Shown here: positions 37,129 through 46,503 of the stretch, in pieces | Layout of the letters: each line of letters begins with the position of its first letter | How positions within the stretch are numbered: position 1 is the stretch's first letter | Origin: Hyphomicrobiales bacterium | Lineage (GTDB): Bacteria > Pseudomonadota > Alphaproteobacteria > Rhizobiales > Methyloligellaceae | Length of the DNA: 64,000 bases | Assembly (NCBI GenBank): GCA_021775525.1 | Contig: JAJFHQ010000066.1 | Location: 1-64,000, forward strand | Reading direction: 5' to 3' | Position numbers and translations under genes: made by a program | Notes under the pieces: model-generated | The model's input: the letters and a program-made list of their open reading frames with translations, nothing else | Databases searched by the model: none | Told to the model about the DNA's origin: nothing

Positions 37129-37836
37129 ATGATGGGCATTTTGAGCCGTACAATCCTGCTGGCATGCGCGCTGGTTACCGGATCGGTAACCGGAGCTGCC
37201 GCTGCAGATTTCAGATTTCCGCCTGAACCGGTCACCGCGGTGCCGTCCGCCATTGCCATTCCTGATTATTCCAATCTCTGGTATTTCCGAGGGGATGTCG
37301 GCTACTCGGTCAATGAAGACCCTGATCTCAGCCTTGCCAGCACCTCATTCAATAATGAGAAAATGGACGAGAGCTGGAGCATAGGCGCGGGCTTTGGATA
37401 TAATTTTACAGACAACATCCGGGGCGATCTGACCCTGGATCACCGTTTTGAAGCTGACGTGACGGGGACCAACTCTCTCACAGCGGCGCGGTCCACAGCT
37501 ACGTTGGCCAGCACTGTCGGCCTCGCCAATCTGTATTACGATTTCCGGGACCGGGAACATTTCGCACCCTATCTGGGCGGTGGTATCGGGTGGTCCTATA
37601 ACGAGATGGACGGGCAAACCGGGGCAGCTTCCAGCGATGAGAGTTTCGAGCTGGCCTTGGCCGCCATGGCCGGGTTCAGTTACCGGCTGGACGATGGCTG
37701 GTTGTTCGATGCGGGGTACAGATTTCTGTACCTGGGCGGAGCCCAGACCGGCAGCACCGCAACTGCAGGCGCGCTGAGCATGGATGACATATACGCACAT
37801 GAACTTCGGTTAGGGTTTCGCTACGAATTGCAATAA
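37129..37836 (+). CDS. Outer-membrane beta-barrel protein (Omp25-like)
   Basis: 235 residues with a signal peptide (LLACALVTGSVTGAAA-A) and an eight-strand barrel: LWYFRGDVGYSVNED, WSIGAGFGYNFTDNIRGDL, LANLYYDFRDREHFAPYLGG, LALAAMAGFSYRLDDGWLF, AGYRFLYLGG and the C-terminal AHELRLGFRYEL. It is a paralogue of the protein at 19184-19999 and shares its promoter. An ATG three bases later is equally possible. Confidence 0.88.
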   Translation: MMGILSRTILLACALVTGSVTGAAAADFRFPPEPVTAVPSAIAIPDYSNLWYFRGDVGYSVNEDPDLSLASTSFNNEKMDESWSIGAGFGYNFTDNIRGDLTLDHRFEADVTGTNSLTAARSTATLASTVGLANLYYDFRDREHFAPYLGGGIGWSYNEMDGQTGAASSDESFELALAAMAGFSYRLDDGWLFDAGYRFLYLGGAQTGSTATAGALSMDDIYAHELRLGFRYELQ

Positions 37837-37912
37837 GGAGCCTGGCCTGAGATTGACCAAAGGCCACCACGACCAGAAAAATAACCCTGCTTAGTACCCC
37901 CAACTAAGACCT

Positions 37913-37941
37913 GCGGCGGGAGCGATCCCGCCGCTTTTTTT
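37913..37941 (+). terminator. Intrinsic terminator after the second Omp25-like gene
   Basis: 9-bp perfect stem GCGGCGGGA/TCCCGCCGC, loop GCGA, followed by seven T. It ends three bases before the stop of the convergent transporter gene. Confidence 0.93.
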
Positions 37942-37943
37942 GC

Positions 37944-39464
37944 CTAACGGGTGCCTTCGGTAAGCCGTTTGACCAATGGGCTTGCCAACATGGCGAGTAG
38001 GCCCGCAGCACCGATGAACATGGCTACATTCCAGAACAAGGCATCGTGAGTTAAATTCTCAAGCGACCCCGTGACGAGCCCGGCAATCAGGTTGCCGAGG
38101 GCTGTGGCTATGAACCATATCCCCATCATCTGGCCCACGCGCCCGCGTGGTGCGAGCCTGGTCATGGCTGAAAGGCCAACCGGGCTAAGGCAAAGTTCGC
38201 CGCAGGTGTGCAGGAAGTAGGTGACAATGAGCCAGGCCGGGGAGGCGGGGTTTTCCGGGCTGGTATTGGCCGCACCCCAGGAGATGACGAAAAACCCGGC
38301 AGCTAAGGCGGTGAGCCCCAAAGCGAATTTCATGGCAATGGAAGGGTCTGCGTTGCGACGTGCCGCCCAGCTCCAGAGCGTCCCGAAGATTGGCGCAAGG
38401 GCGATGATAAAGAGCGGATTGATGGATTGAAGCCAGCTGGCGGGCATCTCCCAGCCCAGCATATTCCGGTCTGTCTGCTGAAAGGCAAACAGGTTGAGCG
38501 ATGACCCGGCCTGCTCAAACCCTGACCAGAAAATAGCCGCGAGCAAGAACAGCCAGACGATGACGGCGAGCCGTTTTTTCTCGTCTCTGGTCAGCCCGGC
38601 CATGAAAAACAGGTAGGTGAAATAGAGCGCGGCCATGGCGAGTACAGCAACCCCTAGCCACTCTGCGATCAGTCCCAGCGTGATGACAAATCCGGTTCTG
38701 GCGCCACTCATGGCAAATGTCAGGCCGATCAGTGCGGCAAGGATCAGAGGTAAAAGCGGGATGGGCTTGTTTGGTGCTGAAGAGGGTTGCGCCTTGTACA
38801 GGCCCGCATCCCCCAGGTGCCGCGCGCCTCTTCTGTACTGGGTGAGGCCAAGCACCATGCCAAATCCTGCAAGCGAAAAGCCCCAGTGCCAATTAAAGCT
38901 TTCCGCCAGGAAGCCGCACAGGAGCGGTCCCAGCATACCTCCCAGGTTGATGCCCATGTAAAAAATGGAAAAGCCGGCATCCCTGCGCCCACCGCCCTCC
39001 GGATATAACTCGCCCACCATGGCGGAAATGTTTGGCTTCAACAGGCCAGTGCCGGCAACAATGAGCGTCAGCCCAAGCGCGAAGCTTGGTAATTCGGGCA
39101 GGCCAACAAGGGGAGCTGCCATGGAGAAATGTCCGCAGGCTATGATGCACCCGCCCGCGAATACCGTATTGCGTGCCCCCCACAACCGGTCGGCTATCCA
39201 CCCGCCAGGAAGCGCCAGCAAATATACAAATGCCGTGTAGATGCCGTAGATGGCTGCCGCATCGCGTGTGCCAAGTCCGAGACCTGGATTGGCGCCGGTG
39301 GCCGCGGCTGTCATGTAGAGAATGAGAAGTGCCCGCATTCCGTAATAGGAAAAGCGCTCCCACATTTCAGTGAAAAACAACGTCGCAAGCCCGCGTGGAT
39401 GTCCTAGCCAGTGCGGGCCGGTGGGCGAGGAGGGTGGGCTGTCAGTTTCTAACGCGTTCGTCAT
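37944..39464 (-). CDS. POT/PTR-family proton-dependent oligopeptide transporter
   Basis: 506 residues, MFS fold with 12-14 membrane segments. The POT signature ExxERFxYY is present (EMWERFSYYGMRALLILYM) and the second motif is in FYMGINLGGMLGPLLCGFL. It imports di- and tripeptides with protons. I chose the ATG at 39464 (MTNALETD); a longer in-frame start at 39539 would run into the region upstream of serC. It is divergent from serC. Confidence 0.9.
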   Translation of the reverse strand: MTNALETDSPPSSPTGPHWLGHPRGLATLFFTEMWERFSYYGMRALLILYMTAAATGANPGLGLGTRDAAAIYGIYTAFVYLLALPGGWIADRLWGARNTVFAGGCIIACGHFSMAAPLVGLPELPSFALGLTLIVAGTGLLKPNISAMVGELYPEGGGRRDAGFSIFYMGINLGGMLGPLLCGFLAESFNWHWGFSLAGFGMVLGLTQYRRGARHLGDAGLYKAQPSSAPNKPIPLLPLILAALIGLTFAMSGARTGFVITLGLIAEWLGVAVLAMAALYFTYLFFMAGLTRDEKKRLAVIVWLFLLAAIFWSGFEQAGSSLNLFAFQQTDRNMLGWEMPASWLQSINPLFIIALAPIFGTLWSWAARRNADPSIAMKFALGLTALAAGFFVISWGAANTSPENPASPAWLIVTYFLHTCGELCLSPVGLSAMTRLAPRGRVGQMMGIWFIATALGNLIAGLVTGSLENLTHDALFWNVAMFIGAAGLLAMLASPLVKRLTEGTR

Positions 39465-39559
39465 GGAATGCGGCCATTTGTCTTCGTTACGTGAACGCAG
39501 TCTAGACCATCTGCCGCTTGACTTGGGAGGCATACGCACCTAATCCCGCAGGTGGGACA

Positions 39560-39596
39560 CCCCTCCCCAACGAGGGGCAACTATCTGTAAGGATAG
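39560..39596 (+). promoter_or_regulatory. Two-hairpin leader before serC (serC RNA motif candidate)
   Basis: Hairpin 1: CCCCTC (39560-39565), loop CCCAAC, GAGGGG (39572-39577). Hairpin 2: CTATC (39581-39585), loop TGTAAG, GATAG (39592-39596). The second ends seven bases before the serC ATG and overlaps its ribosome-binding region (AAGGATAG). A two-hairpin element in this position is known upstream of serC in Alphaproteobacteria as the serC motif. Confidence 0.6.
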
Positions 39597-39602
39597 AATA
39601 TC

Positions 39603-40778
39603 ATGAGCGAACTCACCAAACCGGCCGCGCGGCCGGCTAATCCGCGTTTTTCATCCGGCCCCTGTTCAAAGCATCCGGGCCACTCCCTCGACAATCTCAA
39701 AAATGCCTTTCTCGGGCGCTCGCACCGTGCGCCGGAGGGTCTTGCGCGTCTGGCACTGGCGATCGACCGCACCTCCGACCTGCTCGGCCTGCCGGAAGGA
39801 TACCGCCTGGCCATCGTTCCAGGTTCCGACACCGGCGCAATGGAAATGGCTCTTTGGTCGCTTCTTGGGGCGCGTGGTGTCGACATGCTGTCGTGGGAAA
39901 GTTTTGGTAGAACCTGGACCACGGACATCGTTGATCAGCTAAAGTTGGATGATGTTCGCGTGCTGGAGACCGAATATGGCGAACTGCCTGACTTGTCCAA
40001 GGTCGATTTTACCCGCGATGTGGTTTTCGCATGGAACGGCACCACGTCGGGTGTGCGTGTGCCAAACGGTGACTGGATTGCCGATGACCGGCAGGGGCTG
40101 ACAATCTGCGATGCCACCTCGGCGGCGTTTGCGCAAGATCTCGATTGGCCCAGGCTCGATGTCACGACCTTTTCATGGCAGAAGGCGCTCGGCGGTGAAG
40201 CGGGTCACGGCATGCTGGTTCTTTCACCACGCGCCGTGGAACGCCTGGAGAGCTATACTCCGCCTTGGCCGATGCCAAAAGTTTTCCTCCTGACAAAGAA
40301 CGGCAAGCTGGCGGAAAAAGTGTTCAGGGGGGCAACCATCAACACGCCCTCCATGCTGTGTGTAGAGGACTGGCTCGATACGCTCGACTGGGCGCATAGT
40401 GTTGGAGGGCTTGAGGGCCTGATGGCGCGTGCCGATGCAAATACCGCGGCGATAACCGCGTGGGTTGAGAAGACGGCCTGGGTTGAGTTCCTGGGAAGAG
40501 TACCGGAAAGCCGCTCCAACACGTCCGTTTGCCTGAAGATTGTCGATCCGGCGGTGGCAGATCTGCCGGGCGACGAACAGAGGGCGTATGTCGCCAGGTT
40601 TGCAGGATTGCTTGATGAGGAAGGCGTGGCTTACGACATTGCGTCTCATCGAAATGCGCCTCCGGGCCTGCGCATCTGGGCCGGAGCCACGGTAGAAACA
40701 TCGGATCTTGCAGCGCTGATGCCCTGGCTCGACTGGGCCTATAAGCGCGTCTCTTCCACCGCGACACAAGCCGCTTAA
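39603..40778 (+). CDS. serC: Phosphoserine aminotransferase
   Basis: 391 residues, PLP-dependent class V aminotransferase of the alphaproteobacterial/archaeal SerC type: [52 protein letters not shown] and the PLP lysine in [12 protein letters not shown]. It makes phosphoserine in serine synthesis. It is followed by serA 80 bases later. Confidence 0.95.
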   Translation: MSELTKPAARPANPRFSSGPCSKHPGHSLDNLKNAFLGRSHRAPEGLARLALAIDRTSDLLGLPEGYRLAIVPGSDTGAMEMALWSLLGARGVDMLSWESFGRTWTTDIVDQLKLDDVRVLETEYGELPDLSKVDFTRDVVFAWNGTTSGVRVPNGDWIADDRQGLTICDATSAAFAQDLDWPRLDVTTFSWQKALGGEAGHGMLVLSPRAVERLESYTPPWPMPKVFLLTKNGKLAEKVFRGATINTPSMLCVEDWLDTLDWAHSVGGLEGLMARADANTAAITAWVEKTAWVEFLGRVPESRSNTSVCLKIVDPAVADLPGDEQRAYVARFAGLLDEEGVAYDIASHRNAPPGLRIWAGATVETSDLAALMPWLDWAYKRVSSTATQAA

Positions 40779-40858
40779 GACAAGCCACCCCGCAACTGCA
40801 GACCCGCTACAACCGGCCTGTGCAGCGATGCGCAATGTCCGGCAAATGGAGATCAGAC

Positions 40859-42439
40859 ATGACGCCCAAAGTTTTAATTTCAGACAAGCTGAGCCCGCTC
40901 GCGGAAAAGGTGTTTGCCGACCGTGGTATCGAAGTGGATGTGAAAGTTGGTCTCGACAAAGCCGAGCTTGCTGGCGTCATCGGTGACTATGATGGGCTTG
41001 CCGTGCGATCGGCAACGAAGGCAACCGAAAAGATCATCGCCAAGGCGGACAGGCTGAAAGTCATTGGTCGCGCCGGGATCGGCGTCGACAATATCGATAT
41101 TGCAGCCGCGACAGCGCGTGGCATCATCGTGATGAACACGCCATTTGGCAATTCCATTACAACGGCGGAGCACGCCATATCCCTGATGCTGGCGCTGGCA
41201 CGGCAAATCCCTGCGGCCAATGCCTCGACCCAGGCCGGAAAGTGGGAGAAGTCCGCATTCATGGGCGTTGAGGTGACGGCCAAGACGCTTGGCATCATCG
41301 GCTGCGGCAATATCGGGTCGATTGTTGCGGAGCGCGCTCTCGGTTTGAAAATGAAGGTGCTGGCCTTCGATCCATTCCTGTCTCCCGAGCGGGCCCTGGA
41401 GCTTGGTGTCGAAAAGATGGAACTGGATGATTTGCTCAAGCGGGCGGATTTCATCTCGCTGCACACACCGCTCACCGACAAGACGCGCAACATCATTGAC
41501 GCCAAAGCGCTGAACAAGACGCAAAAAGGCGTACGGATCATCAATTGCGCCCGCGGCGGCCTGATTGTTGAAGAGGCCCTCAAAGCCGCGCTCGATGCCG
41601 GCCACGTTGCGGGCGCTGCGCTCGACGTATTTGCCGAGGAGCCGGCGAAGGAAAACGCACTGTTCGGCATGCCTAATGTGATCTGCACGCCGCATCTGGG
41701 TGCCGCCACAACCGAGGCGCAGGAGAATGTGGCGGTGCAAGTGGCAGAGCAGATGACCGACTTCCTGCTGACCGGAGCAATTTCCAACGCGATCAATTTT
41801 CCCTCCATATCGGCTGAGGAAGCCCCACGCCTGAAGCCCTATGTGAAGCTTGCCGAGCAGTTGGGATCTTTTGCCGGGCAGTTGACCGAGAGCGGCCTGA
41901 AAGAAGTTCGGTTTGAATATGCAGGTGACATTGCCGAGTTGAACACCAACGCCCTGTCCTCCACAGCCTTGGCAGGTGTGCTCAGGCCCATGCTCCAGGA
42001 CGTAAACATGGTCAGTGCACCCGCCATGGCCAAGGAACGGGGCATCTGCATTGAAGAGACCACGCGCGGGCAGGAAGGGGCATATGAAAGCTACATGCGC
42101 CTGACACTTGTCACCGAGCGACAGGAGCGTTCCGTAGCCGGTACCGTCTTCTCAGATGGAAAGCCGCGTATAATCCAGGTGAAGGGCATCAATATGGAAG
42201 CCGAGCTTGGGGCAAATATGCTCTACACGACAAATGCGGACAAGCCGGGTTATATCGGCGCTCTTGGCGCTCTGTTTGGTGAGAACGAAGTCAATGTTGC
42301 GACGTTTAACCTAGGGCGCGATGAGCCTGGCGGAAACGCCATTGCACTGATTGAAACTGACGCACCGATTACAGACGATGTATTGGCGCAGGTGCGTTTG
42401 CTGCCGCATGTTATGCAAGCGGCCAGGTTGAACTTCTGA
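40859..42439 (+). CDS. serA: D-3-phosphoglycerate dehydrogenase
   Basis: 526 residues, the long type with an intervening domain and a C-terminal ACT domain. NAD motif GIIGCGNIGSIVAERA, substrate region NCARGGLIVEEAL, catalytic His in ICTPHLGAATTEAQ; ACT region ADKPGYIGALGALFGENEVNVATF. First step of serine synthesis, oxidising 3-phosphoglycerate. GGAGATCAGAC precedes the ATG. Serine probably inhibits through the ACT domain. Confidence 0.96.
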   Translation: MTPKVLISDKLSPLAEKVFADRGIEVDVKVGLDKAELAGVIGDYDGLAVRSATKATEKIIAKADRLKVIGRAGIGVDNIDIAAATARGIIVMNTPFGNSITTAEHAISLMLALARQIPAANASTQAGKWEKSAFMGVEVTAKTLGIIGCGNIGSIVAERALGLKMKVLAFDPFLSPERALELGVEKMELDDLLKRADFISLHTPLTDKTRNIIDAKALNKTQKGVRIINCARGGLIVEEALKAALDAGHVAGAALDVFAEEPAKENALFGMPNVICTPHLGAATTEAQENVAVQVAEQMTDFLLTGAISNAINFPSISAEEAPRLKPYVKLAEQLGSFAGQLTESGLKEVRFEYAGDIAELNTNALSSTALAGVLRPMLQDVNMVSAPAMAKERGICIEETTRGQEGAYESYMRLTLVTERQERSVAGTVFSDGKPRIIQVKGINMEAELGANMLYTTNADKPGYIGALGALFGENEVNVATFNLGRDEPGGNAIALIETDAPITDDVLAQVRLLPHVMQAARLNF

Positions 42440-42601
42440 TCTGCATATACCAGCGGTTACAAGATTGCGTCTCAGGCCTTCACTGTCATGTTGCATGCTC
42501 ATGGCAGGAGTAACCACGTTTTGCCCTTGTTGATGAAGACTTCGGACCTATATTCTAGTGTCACCAGCGGTTGCGTTGAGTACTGAGTTCGGAGTTCAAC
42601 C

Positions 42602-43066
42602 GTGTCGCGTATCAAATTGCGTAGTGGGGATATCTCCCTTTTGGAGCGGCTTAATTCTATACCGCTCGAAATTGGCGATCTCCCTCATGAATCCGTGGAA
42701 AGATTGACGGCGCTCGGCCTTGTTCGAAAGGTACTCGGGTGCTGCGAGATCACGCGCCAGGGACAACTCACGCTTCACCGGCAACATTTTCTCAAAGCGT
42801 CCCGCAGGAGGATAGCCCGCGTCACGCGGCGAAATCCAATGTTCCTGCAGGAAGCGAGTTTGAGCGCGTCATCAGCCCGGACGCGGCTTTCAGAACATCT
42901 CAACATACGCAGAAAAATCGATGCTCTCATCAGGCAGGTAACAAGGTTGCCGAATTGGCTGCTGCGACTGGCATCGCGATCCGTGGGCCGATTTCGGATC
43001 ATGGGCGAAACATCATCCGAGCTGGACGGCTTCGCGGCCCCCAAGTTGAATCATAAACCTCGTTAA
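42602..43066 (+). CDS. Small winged-helix-like hypothetical protein, possibly frameshifted
   Basis: 154 codons starting GTG (SRIKLRSGDISLLERLNSIP). The first ~85 residues look like a compact winged-helix unit (RLTALGLVRKVLGCCEITRQ, QLTLHRQHFL) of the sort seen in small Hyphomicrobiales hypotheticals. The rest is Arg/Ser-rich and unlike a folded domain, while another plus frame (VPAGSEFERVISPDAAF, AGNKVAELAAATGIAIRG) reads better from about 42840. A frameshift or an overlapping second gene is possible. Confidence 0.4.
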   Translation: MSRIKLRSGDISLLERLNSIPLEIGDLPHESVERLTALGLVRKVLGCCEITRQGQLTLHRQHFLKASRRRIARVTRRNPMFLQEASLSASSARTRLSEHLNIRRKIDALIRQVTRLPNWLLRLASRSVGRFRIMGETSSELDGFAAPKLNHKPR

Positions 43067-43080
43067 AGGATCAAAGAACA

Positions 43081-43443
43081 ATGTGGGACCAGGACAATAG
43101 TGACGGATCGGTGATTGGAGAAGACCTGATCGTCACTGGCAATATCAATTGCAAGAGTGATCTTTTGATTGTCGGGAATGTCGAGGGCAATATTTCCTGC
43201 GTGTCCCTGCTTGTCGGCGAATCGGGAAAGGTCAACGGTGACATCACAAGTGAGAATGTGATCGTTGAGGGGACTATTTCAGGCATGATCACTTCCGGAA
43301 GCGTTGAACTGAAGGATGGGTGCACGCTTGAAGGGGACATCACTAGCTCGACGCTCGCCATCGATCATGGTGCTGAATTTTCCGGTTCGGTCCGCCCCGG
43401 CAAGGAACCAGGAAAGCCGCAAATGAAGGAAGCAGCCGAGTAG
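43081..43443 (+). CDS. Bactofilin (polymer-forming cytoskeletal protein)
   Basis: 120 residues of the DUF583 bactofilin fold: DGSVIGEDLIVTGNINCKSD, LLIVGNVEGNIS, LLVGESGKVNGDITSENVIV, GTISGMITSGSVELKDGC, LEGDITSSTLAIDHGAEFSG. The repeating hydrophobic turns make a right-handed beta-helix that polymerises without nucleotides. Bactofilins organise envelope growth and stalk or cell-pole structures. Neighbouring serA and fhs give no functional hint. Confidence 0.88.
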   Translation: MWDQDNSDGSVIGEDLIVTGNINCKSDLLIVGNVEGNISCVSLLVGESGKVNGDITSENVIVEGTISGMITSGSVELKDGCTLEGDITSSTLAIDHGAEFSGSVRPGKEPGKPQMKEAAE

Positions 43444-43641
43444 CTGCTGCGCCCGTGTGATCGCGAGGGCGTTCTTACCTTTTCCATTCCCCACAAAAAT
43501 CCGGTCTGCAGTGTAAATTTCACGCTGATGACGGAAATTTCTGTTTAACCGATCGCGGCACTGTTGCCGCAACGACCCTGTTTGATTTGGCATGAATATT
43601 TTGCCGTACAAAGGGGTGGTAGAAGCTATACATGCTCTCTG

Positions 43642-43654
43642 GTATACTTTATAC
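43642..43654. promoter_or_regulatory. Palindrome GTATACTTTATAC upstream of fhs
   Basis: Perfect 5-3-5 palindrome GTATA-CTT-TATAC, 58 bases before the fhs ATG, in an A/T-rich stretch. It resembles GntR-family operators (TATAC half-sites), but no regulator gene is adjacent. Confidence 0.35.
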
Positions 43655-43711
43655 AAACAGAGAATTCAGTGTCTTCAATCCAATTGCAGCAAACAATATC
43701 GGGTGCCGGTT

Positions 43712-45382
43712 ATGAATGTTGATCTAGAAATTGCGCGTGCCGCCAAGCTCAAGCCAATCACTGAAATAGCCAACAAGATTGGAATTCCCGATGATGTTGT
43801 GCTGCAACATGGTCCGCATATTGCGAAAATCGAACTCAGCCACGTTGAGAAACTGGCCGAGAAGCCCGATGGCAAACTGATCCTGGTGACGGCAATCTCG
43901 CCAACGCCGAGTGGAGAGGGCAAGACCACGACCACCGTTGGTCTTGGCGATGCACTGAACCGGATCGGCAAAAATGCGATGATCTGCATTCGCGAACCCT
44001 CACTCGGGCCCGTATTCGGCATGAAGGGCGGAGCCGCAGGGGGCGGTTATGCCCAGGTGGTGCCCATGGAGCAAATCAACCTGCATTTTACGGGTGATTT
44101 TCACGCCATTGCCGCAGCCAATAACCTGCTTGCCGCCATGGTTGACAATCACATTTACTGGGGCAACGAGCTGGAAATCGATGAGCGCCGCATTTCCTGG
44201 AAGCGCGTCGTCGACATGAACGACCGCGCGCTGCGCAAGATCGTCAATTCGCTTGGCGGTCGCACCAACGGTTTTCCACGCGAAGATGGCTTTGATATTG
44301 TGGTCGCCTCGGAAGTGATGGCGATTTTCTGCCTTTCAAACAATATGCGCGATCTGGAAGAGCGGCTTGGCAACATCATTGTCGGCTATACCCGCAAGGG
44401 CAAAGCGATTACGGCGGCGGATATTCAGGCCCATGGCGCCATGACGGTTCTGCTCAAGGATGCGTTGCAACCGAATCTTGTGCAGACGTTGGAAAACAAC
44501 CCGGCTTTCATTCATGGCGGTCCTTTCGCCAACATCGCACATGGCTGCAACTCGGTGCTGGCCACCAGGACAGCACTTGGTATGGCCGACTATGTGGTGA
44601 CGGAAGCCGGTTTCGGTGCTGACCTGGGCGCGGAGAAATTTTTCGACATCAAGTGCCGCAAGGCGGGCCTCAGCCCATCTGCTGTCGTGCTTGTGGCGAC
44701 AGCGCAGGCGCTCAAATGGCATGGCGGTTGCGACAAGGAAGGTCTCAAGTCAGAGAATGTCGAGGCCATTAAGAAGGGCGCACCCAATATTGCCCGCCAC
44801 ATACAGAATCTGAGTTCCTTTGGTGTGCCGGTCATCGTCGGCGTCAATCGATTTCCGACAGATACGGATGCCGAACTGGAAGCGATTGCCGATATCGCCA
44901 GGGAAAATGGCGCGGATGTATCCATTTGTTCTCACTGGGCTGATGGCGGCGCTGGCGCGGAGGAGTTGGCCGAGAAGGTCACGACGCTGGCAGATTCAGG
45001 CACGGCAAAATTCAAAACACTTTACAAAGATGACATGCCGCTCTGGGACAAGGTCAAGACCATCGCCACCAAGCTTTACGGCGCAGACGATATCATTGGC
45101 GACAAGGCAGTGCGGAACCAGTTCAAACGGCTTGAAAAAGACGGGTTCGGAAATCTGCCCGTGTGTATGGCCAAGACCCAGTATTCCTTCTCCACCGATC
45201 CGACGCTGCGCGCGGCCCCGAGCGGCCACGTGATCCCGATCCGCGAAGTGCGGTTGTCAGCTGGTGCGGGTTTCGTGGTGGTTATCGCCGGCGACATCAT
45301 GACCATGCCCGGCCTGCCGCGCGAACCAGCCTCGCATCACATCAAGATGGGTGATGACGGCCAAATTGTCGGCCTGTCCTAG
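43712..45382 (+). CDS. fhs: Formate-tetrahydrofolate ligase
   Basis: 556 residues from the ATG at 43712 ([16 protein letters not shown]). P-loop-like [76 protein letters not shown] and the end [15 protein letters not shown] are intact. It makes 10-formyl-THF from formate, feeding purines and C1 metabolism. A longer in-frame start at 43592 lies in the upstream regulatory region. Confidence 0.96.
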   Translation: MNVDLEIARAAKLKPITEIANKIGIPDDVVLQHGPHIAKIELSHVEKLAEKPDGKLILVTAISPTPSGEGKTTTTVGLGDALNRIGKNAMICIREPSLGPVFGMKGGAAGGGYAQVVPMEQINLHFTGDFHAIAAANNLLAAMVDNHIYWGNELEIDERRISWKRVVDMNDRALRKIVNSLGGRTNGFPREDGFDIVVASEVMAIFCLSNNMRDLEERLGNIIVGYTRKGKAITAADIQAHGAMTVLLKDALQPNLVQTLENNPAFIHGGPFANIAHGCNSVLATRTALGMADYVVTEAGFGADLGAEKFFDIKCRKAGLSPSAVVLVATAQALKWHGGCDKEGLKSENVEAIKKGAPNIARHIQNLSSFGVPVIVGVNRFPTDTDAELEAIADIARENGADVSICSHWADGGAGAEELAEKVTTLADSGTAKFKTLYKDDMPLWDKVKTIATKLYGADDIIGDKAVRNQFKRLEKDGFGNLPVCMAKTQYSFSTDPTLRAAPSGHVIPIREVRLSAGAGFVVVIAGDIMTMPGLPREPASHHIKMGDDGQIVGLS

Positions 45383-45417
45383 ACGTTCGATAGCCCAAAA
45401 CTTCTGAGACTTTATGG

Positions 45418-45450
45418 AAGGCCAATCTGAATTATTCAGGATGGCCTTTT
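45418..45450. terminator. Bidirectional hairpin terminator between fhs and the EamA gene
   Basis: AAGGCCAATCTGAA (45418-45431) pairs with TTCAGGATGGCCTT (45435-45448) with one mismatch and one wobble, ending in TTTT on the plus strand and A-rich on the other side. It serves the convergent genes fhs and the DMT permease. Confidence 0.75.
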
Positions 45451-46348
45451 AGCCCTTACGCGCGGCCAAGGTTACGCCTGCCAGGATGAGGGTGATGCCA
45501 ATGAAATGGTATGGTTTTGGCTGTTCGCCAAGAAGGACGATTGCGAGAACGGCTCCGAACAGGGGTACCAGATGCAGGCAAACGCCCGCGCGGTTTGCAC
45601 CGATCAGCTCAACTCCGCGATTGAAGCAGATATAGGCCAGCACCGAGGGGAAAATCGAAACGTAAGCGATCGCCGCGAAGGTTTGCACATCGCCGTGGAG
45701 CTGGCGGATGGTAAGATGTTCCCATGCGAAAAACGGCGTGTTGATGAGCGTTCCGATGAAAAAGGTGGTGGAAATGAAACTCAGCCAATGGATGGCGGGC
45801 CGCTTGCGCAGAAAAGCCGTATAGAGCCCCCACAGCACCAGTGCGGCGAGGAGAAGCAAATCACCGCGATTGAGTTCAAATCCCGCCAGCACGGAAATGT
45901 TGCCGCGTGCGACCATGACCAGGACGCCGGTCAGAGACAGGGAGATGCCGAATGTCTGGCGCGGTGAAATTCTGTCACCGAATATGAGAAAGCTCACCAG
46001 CACGATCAGGATAGGTCCACTCGATTGCAAAACCAGCGCATTGAGCGCGGTGGTGTAATTGAGGCCGGTATAGCTGAGTGTGTTGAACGCACCGACGCCG
46101 ACGATGCCGAAGAACAGCAAAATGGGAAGGTTGGCGCGGATGACCGGCCAGTCGCGCTTCAGGTGAGGGATCGCAAAGGGAAGGATAATGAGCGTTGCCA
46201 GGCACCAGCGTGTCCATGCCAGTGCGATCGGGGGGATATGTTCATGTACGCCGCGCCCGAGCACGAAGTTTCCGGCCCAGAAAAGCGCTGTCAGCGACAA
46301 CAGCAAATAGGCGTTTGAATAGAGTTTTTGGCCGAGGCTGGAAATCAT
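45449..46348 (-). CDS. EamA-family (DMT) permease
   Basis: 299 residues with ten predicted membrane segments in two EamA repeats, e.g. LLLSLTALFWAGNFVLGRGV, LVLQSSGPILIVLVSFLIF and LVPLFGAVLAIVLLGEQPKPYHFIGITL. Probably an exporter of amino acids or other metabolites; substrate not predictable. It is divergent from purA and convergent with fhs. Confidence 0.82.
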   Translation of the reverse strand: MISSLGQKLYSNAYLLLSLTALFWAGNFVLGRGVHEHIPPIALAWTRWCLATLIILPFAIPHLKRDWPVIRANLPILLFFGIVGVGAFNTLSYTGLNYTTALNALVLQSSGPILIVLVSFLIFGDRISPRQTFGISLSLTGVLVMVARGNISVLAGFELNRGDLLLLAALVLWGLYTAFLRKRPAIHWLSFISTTFFIGTLINTPFFAWEHLTIRQLHGDVQTFAAIAYVSIFPSVLAYICFNRGVELIGANRAGVCLHLVPLFGAVLAIVLLGEQPKPYHFIGITLILAGVTLAARKG

Positions 46349-46432
46349 GGCTTCCTGTTAGGCGGGGCTAGCGCGCGCGTAAAGAAAATTCATGCCTCTC
46401 GCTTCCAATTCAGACTCACGGTATAAAAGACG

Positions 46433-46459
46433 ACGGCCCCCACGCATGTGCGGGGCCGT
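46433..46459 (+). other. Hairpin 45 bases before purA
   Basis: ACGGCCCC (46433-46440) pairs with GGGGCCGT (46452-46459), with an inner CAC/GTG pair. Followed by TTGG rather than a T-run, so it is a weak terminator; it may be a 5'-leader structure of purA. Confidence 0.5.
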
Positions 46460-46503
46460 TTGGTGTTTCATGGGCCAAAACCTGAATTGGGCAGGATAGT
46501 GCA

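Noticed and set aside
40880-41740. 286-codon minus-strand frame opposite serA
   Set aside because: Antisense to strongly conserved serA; composition rich in Arg/His/Cys with no domain.
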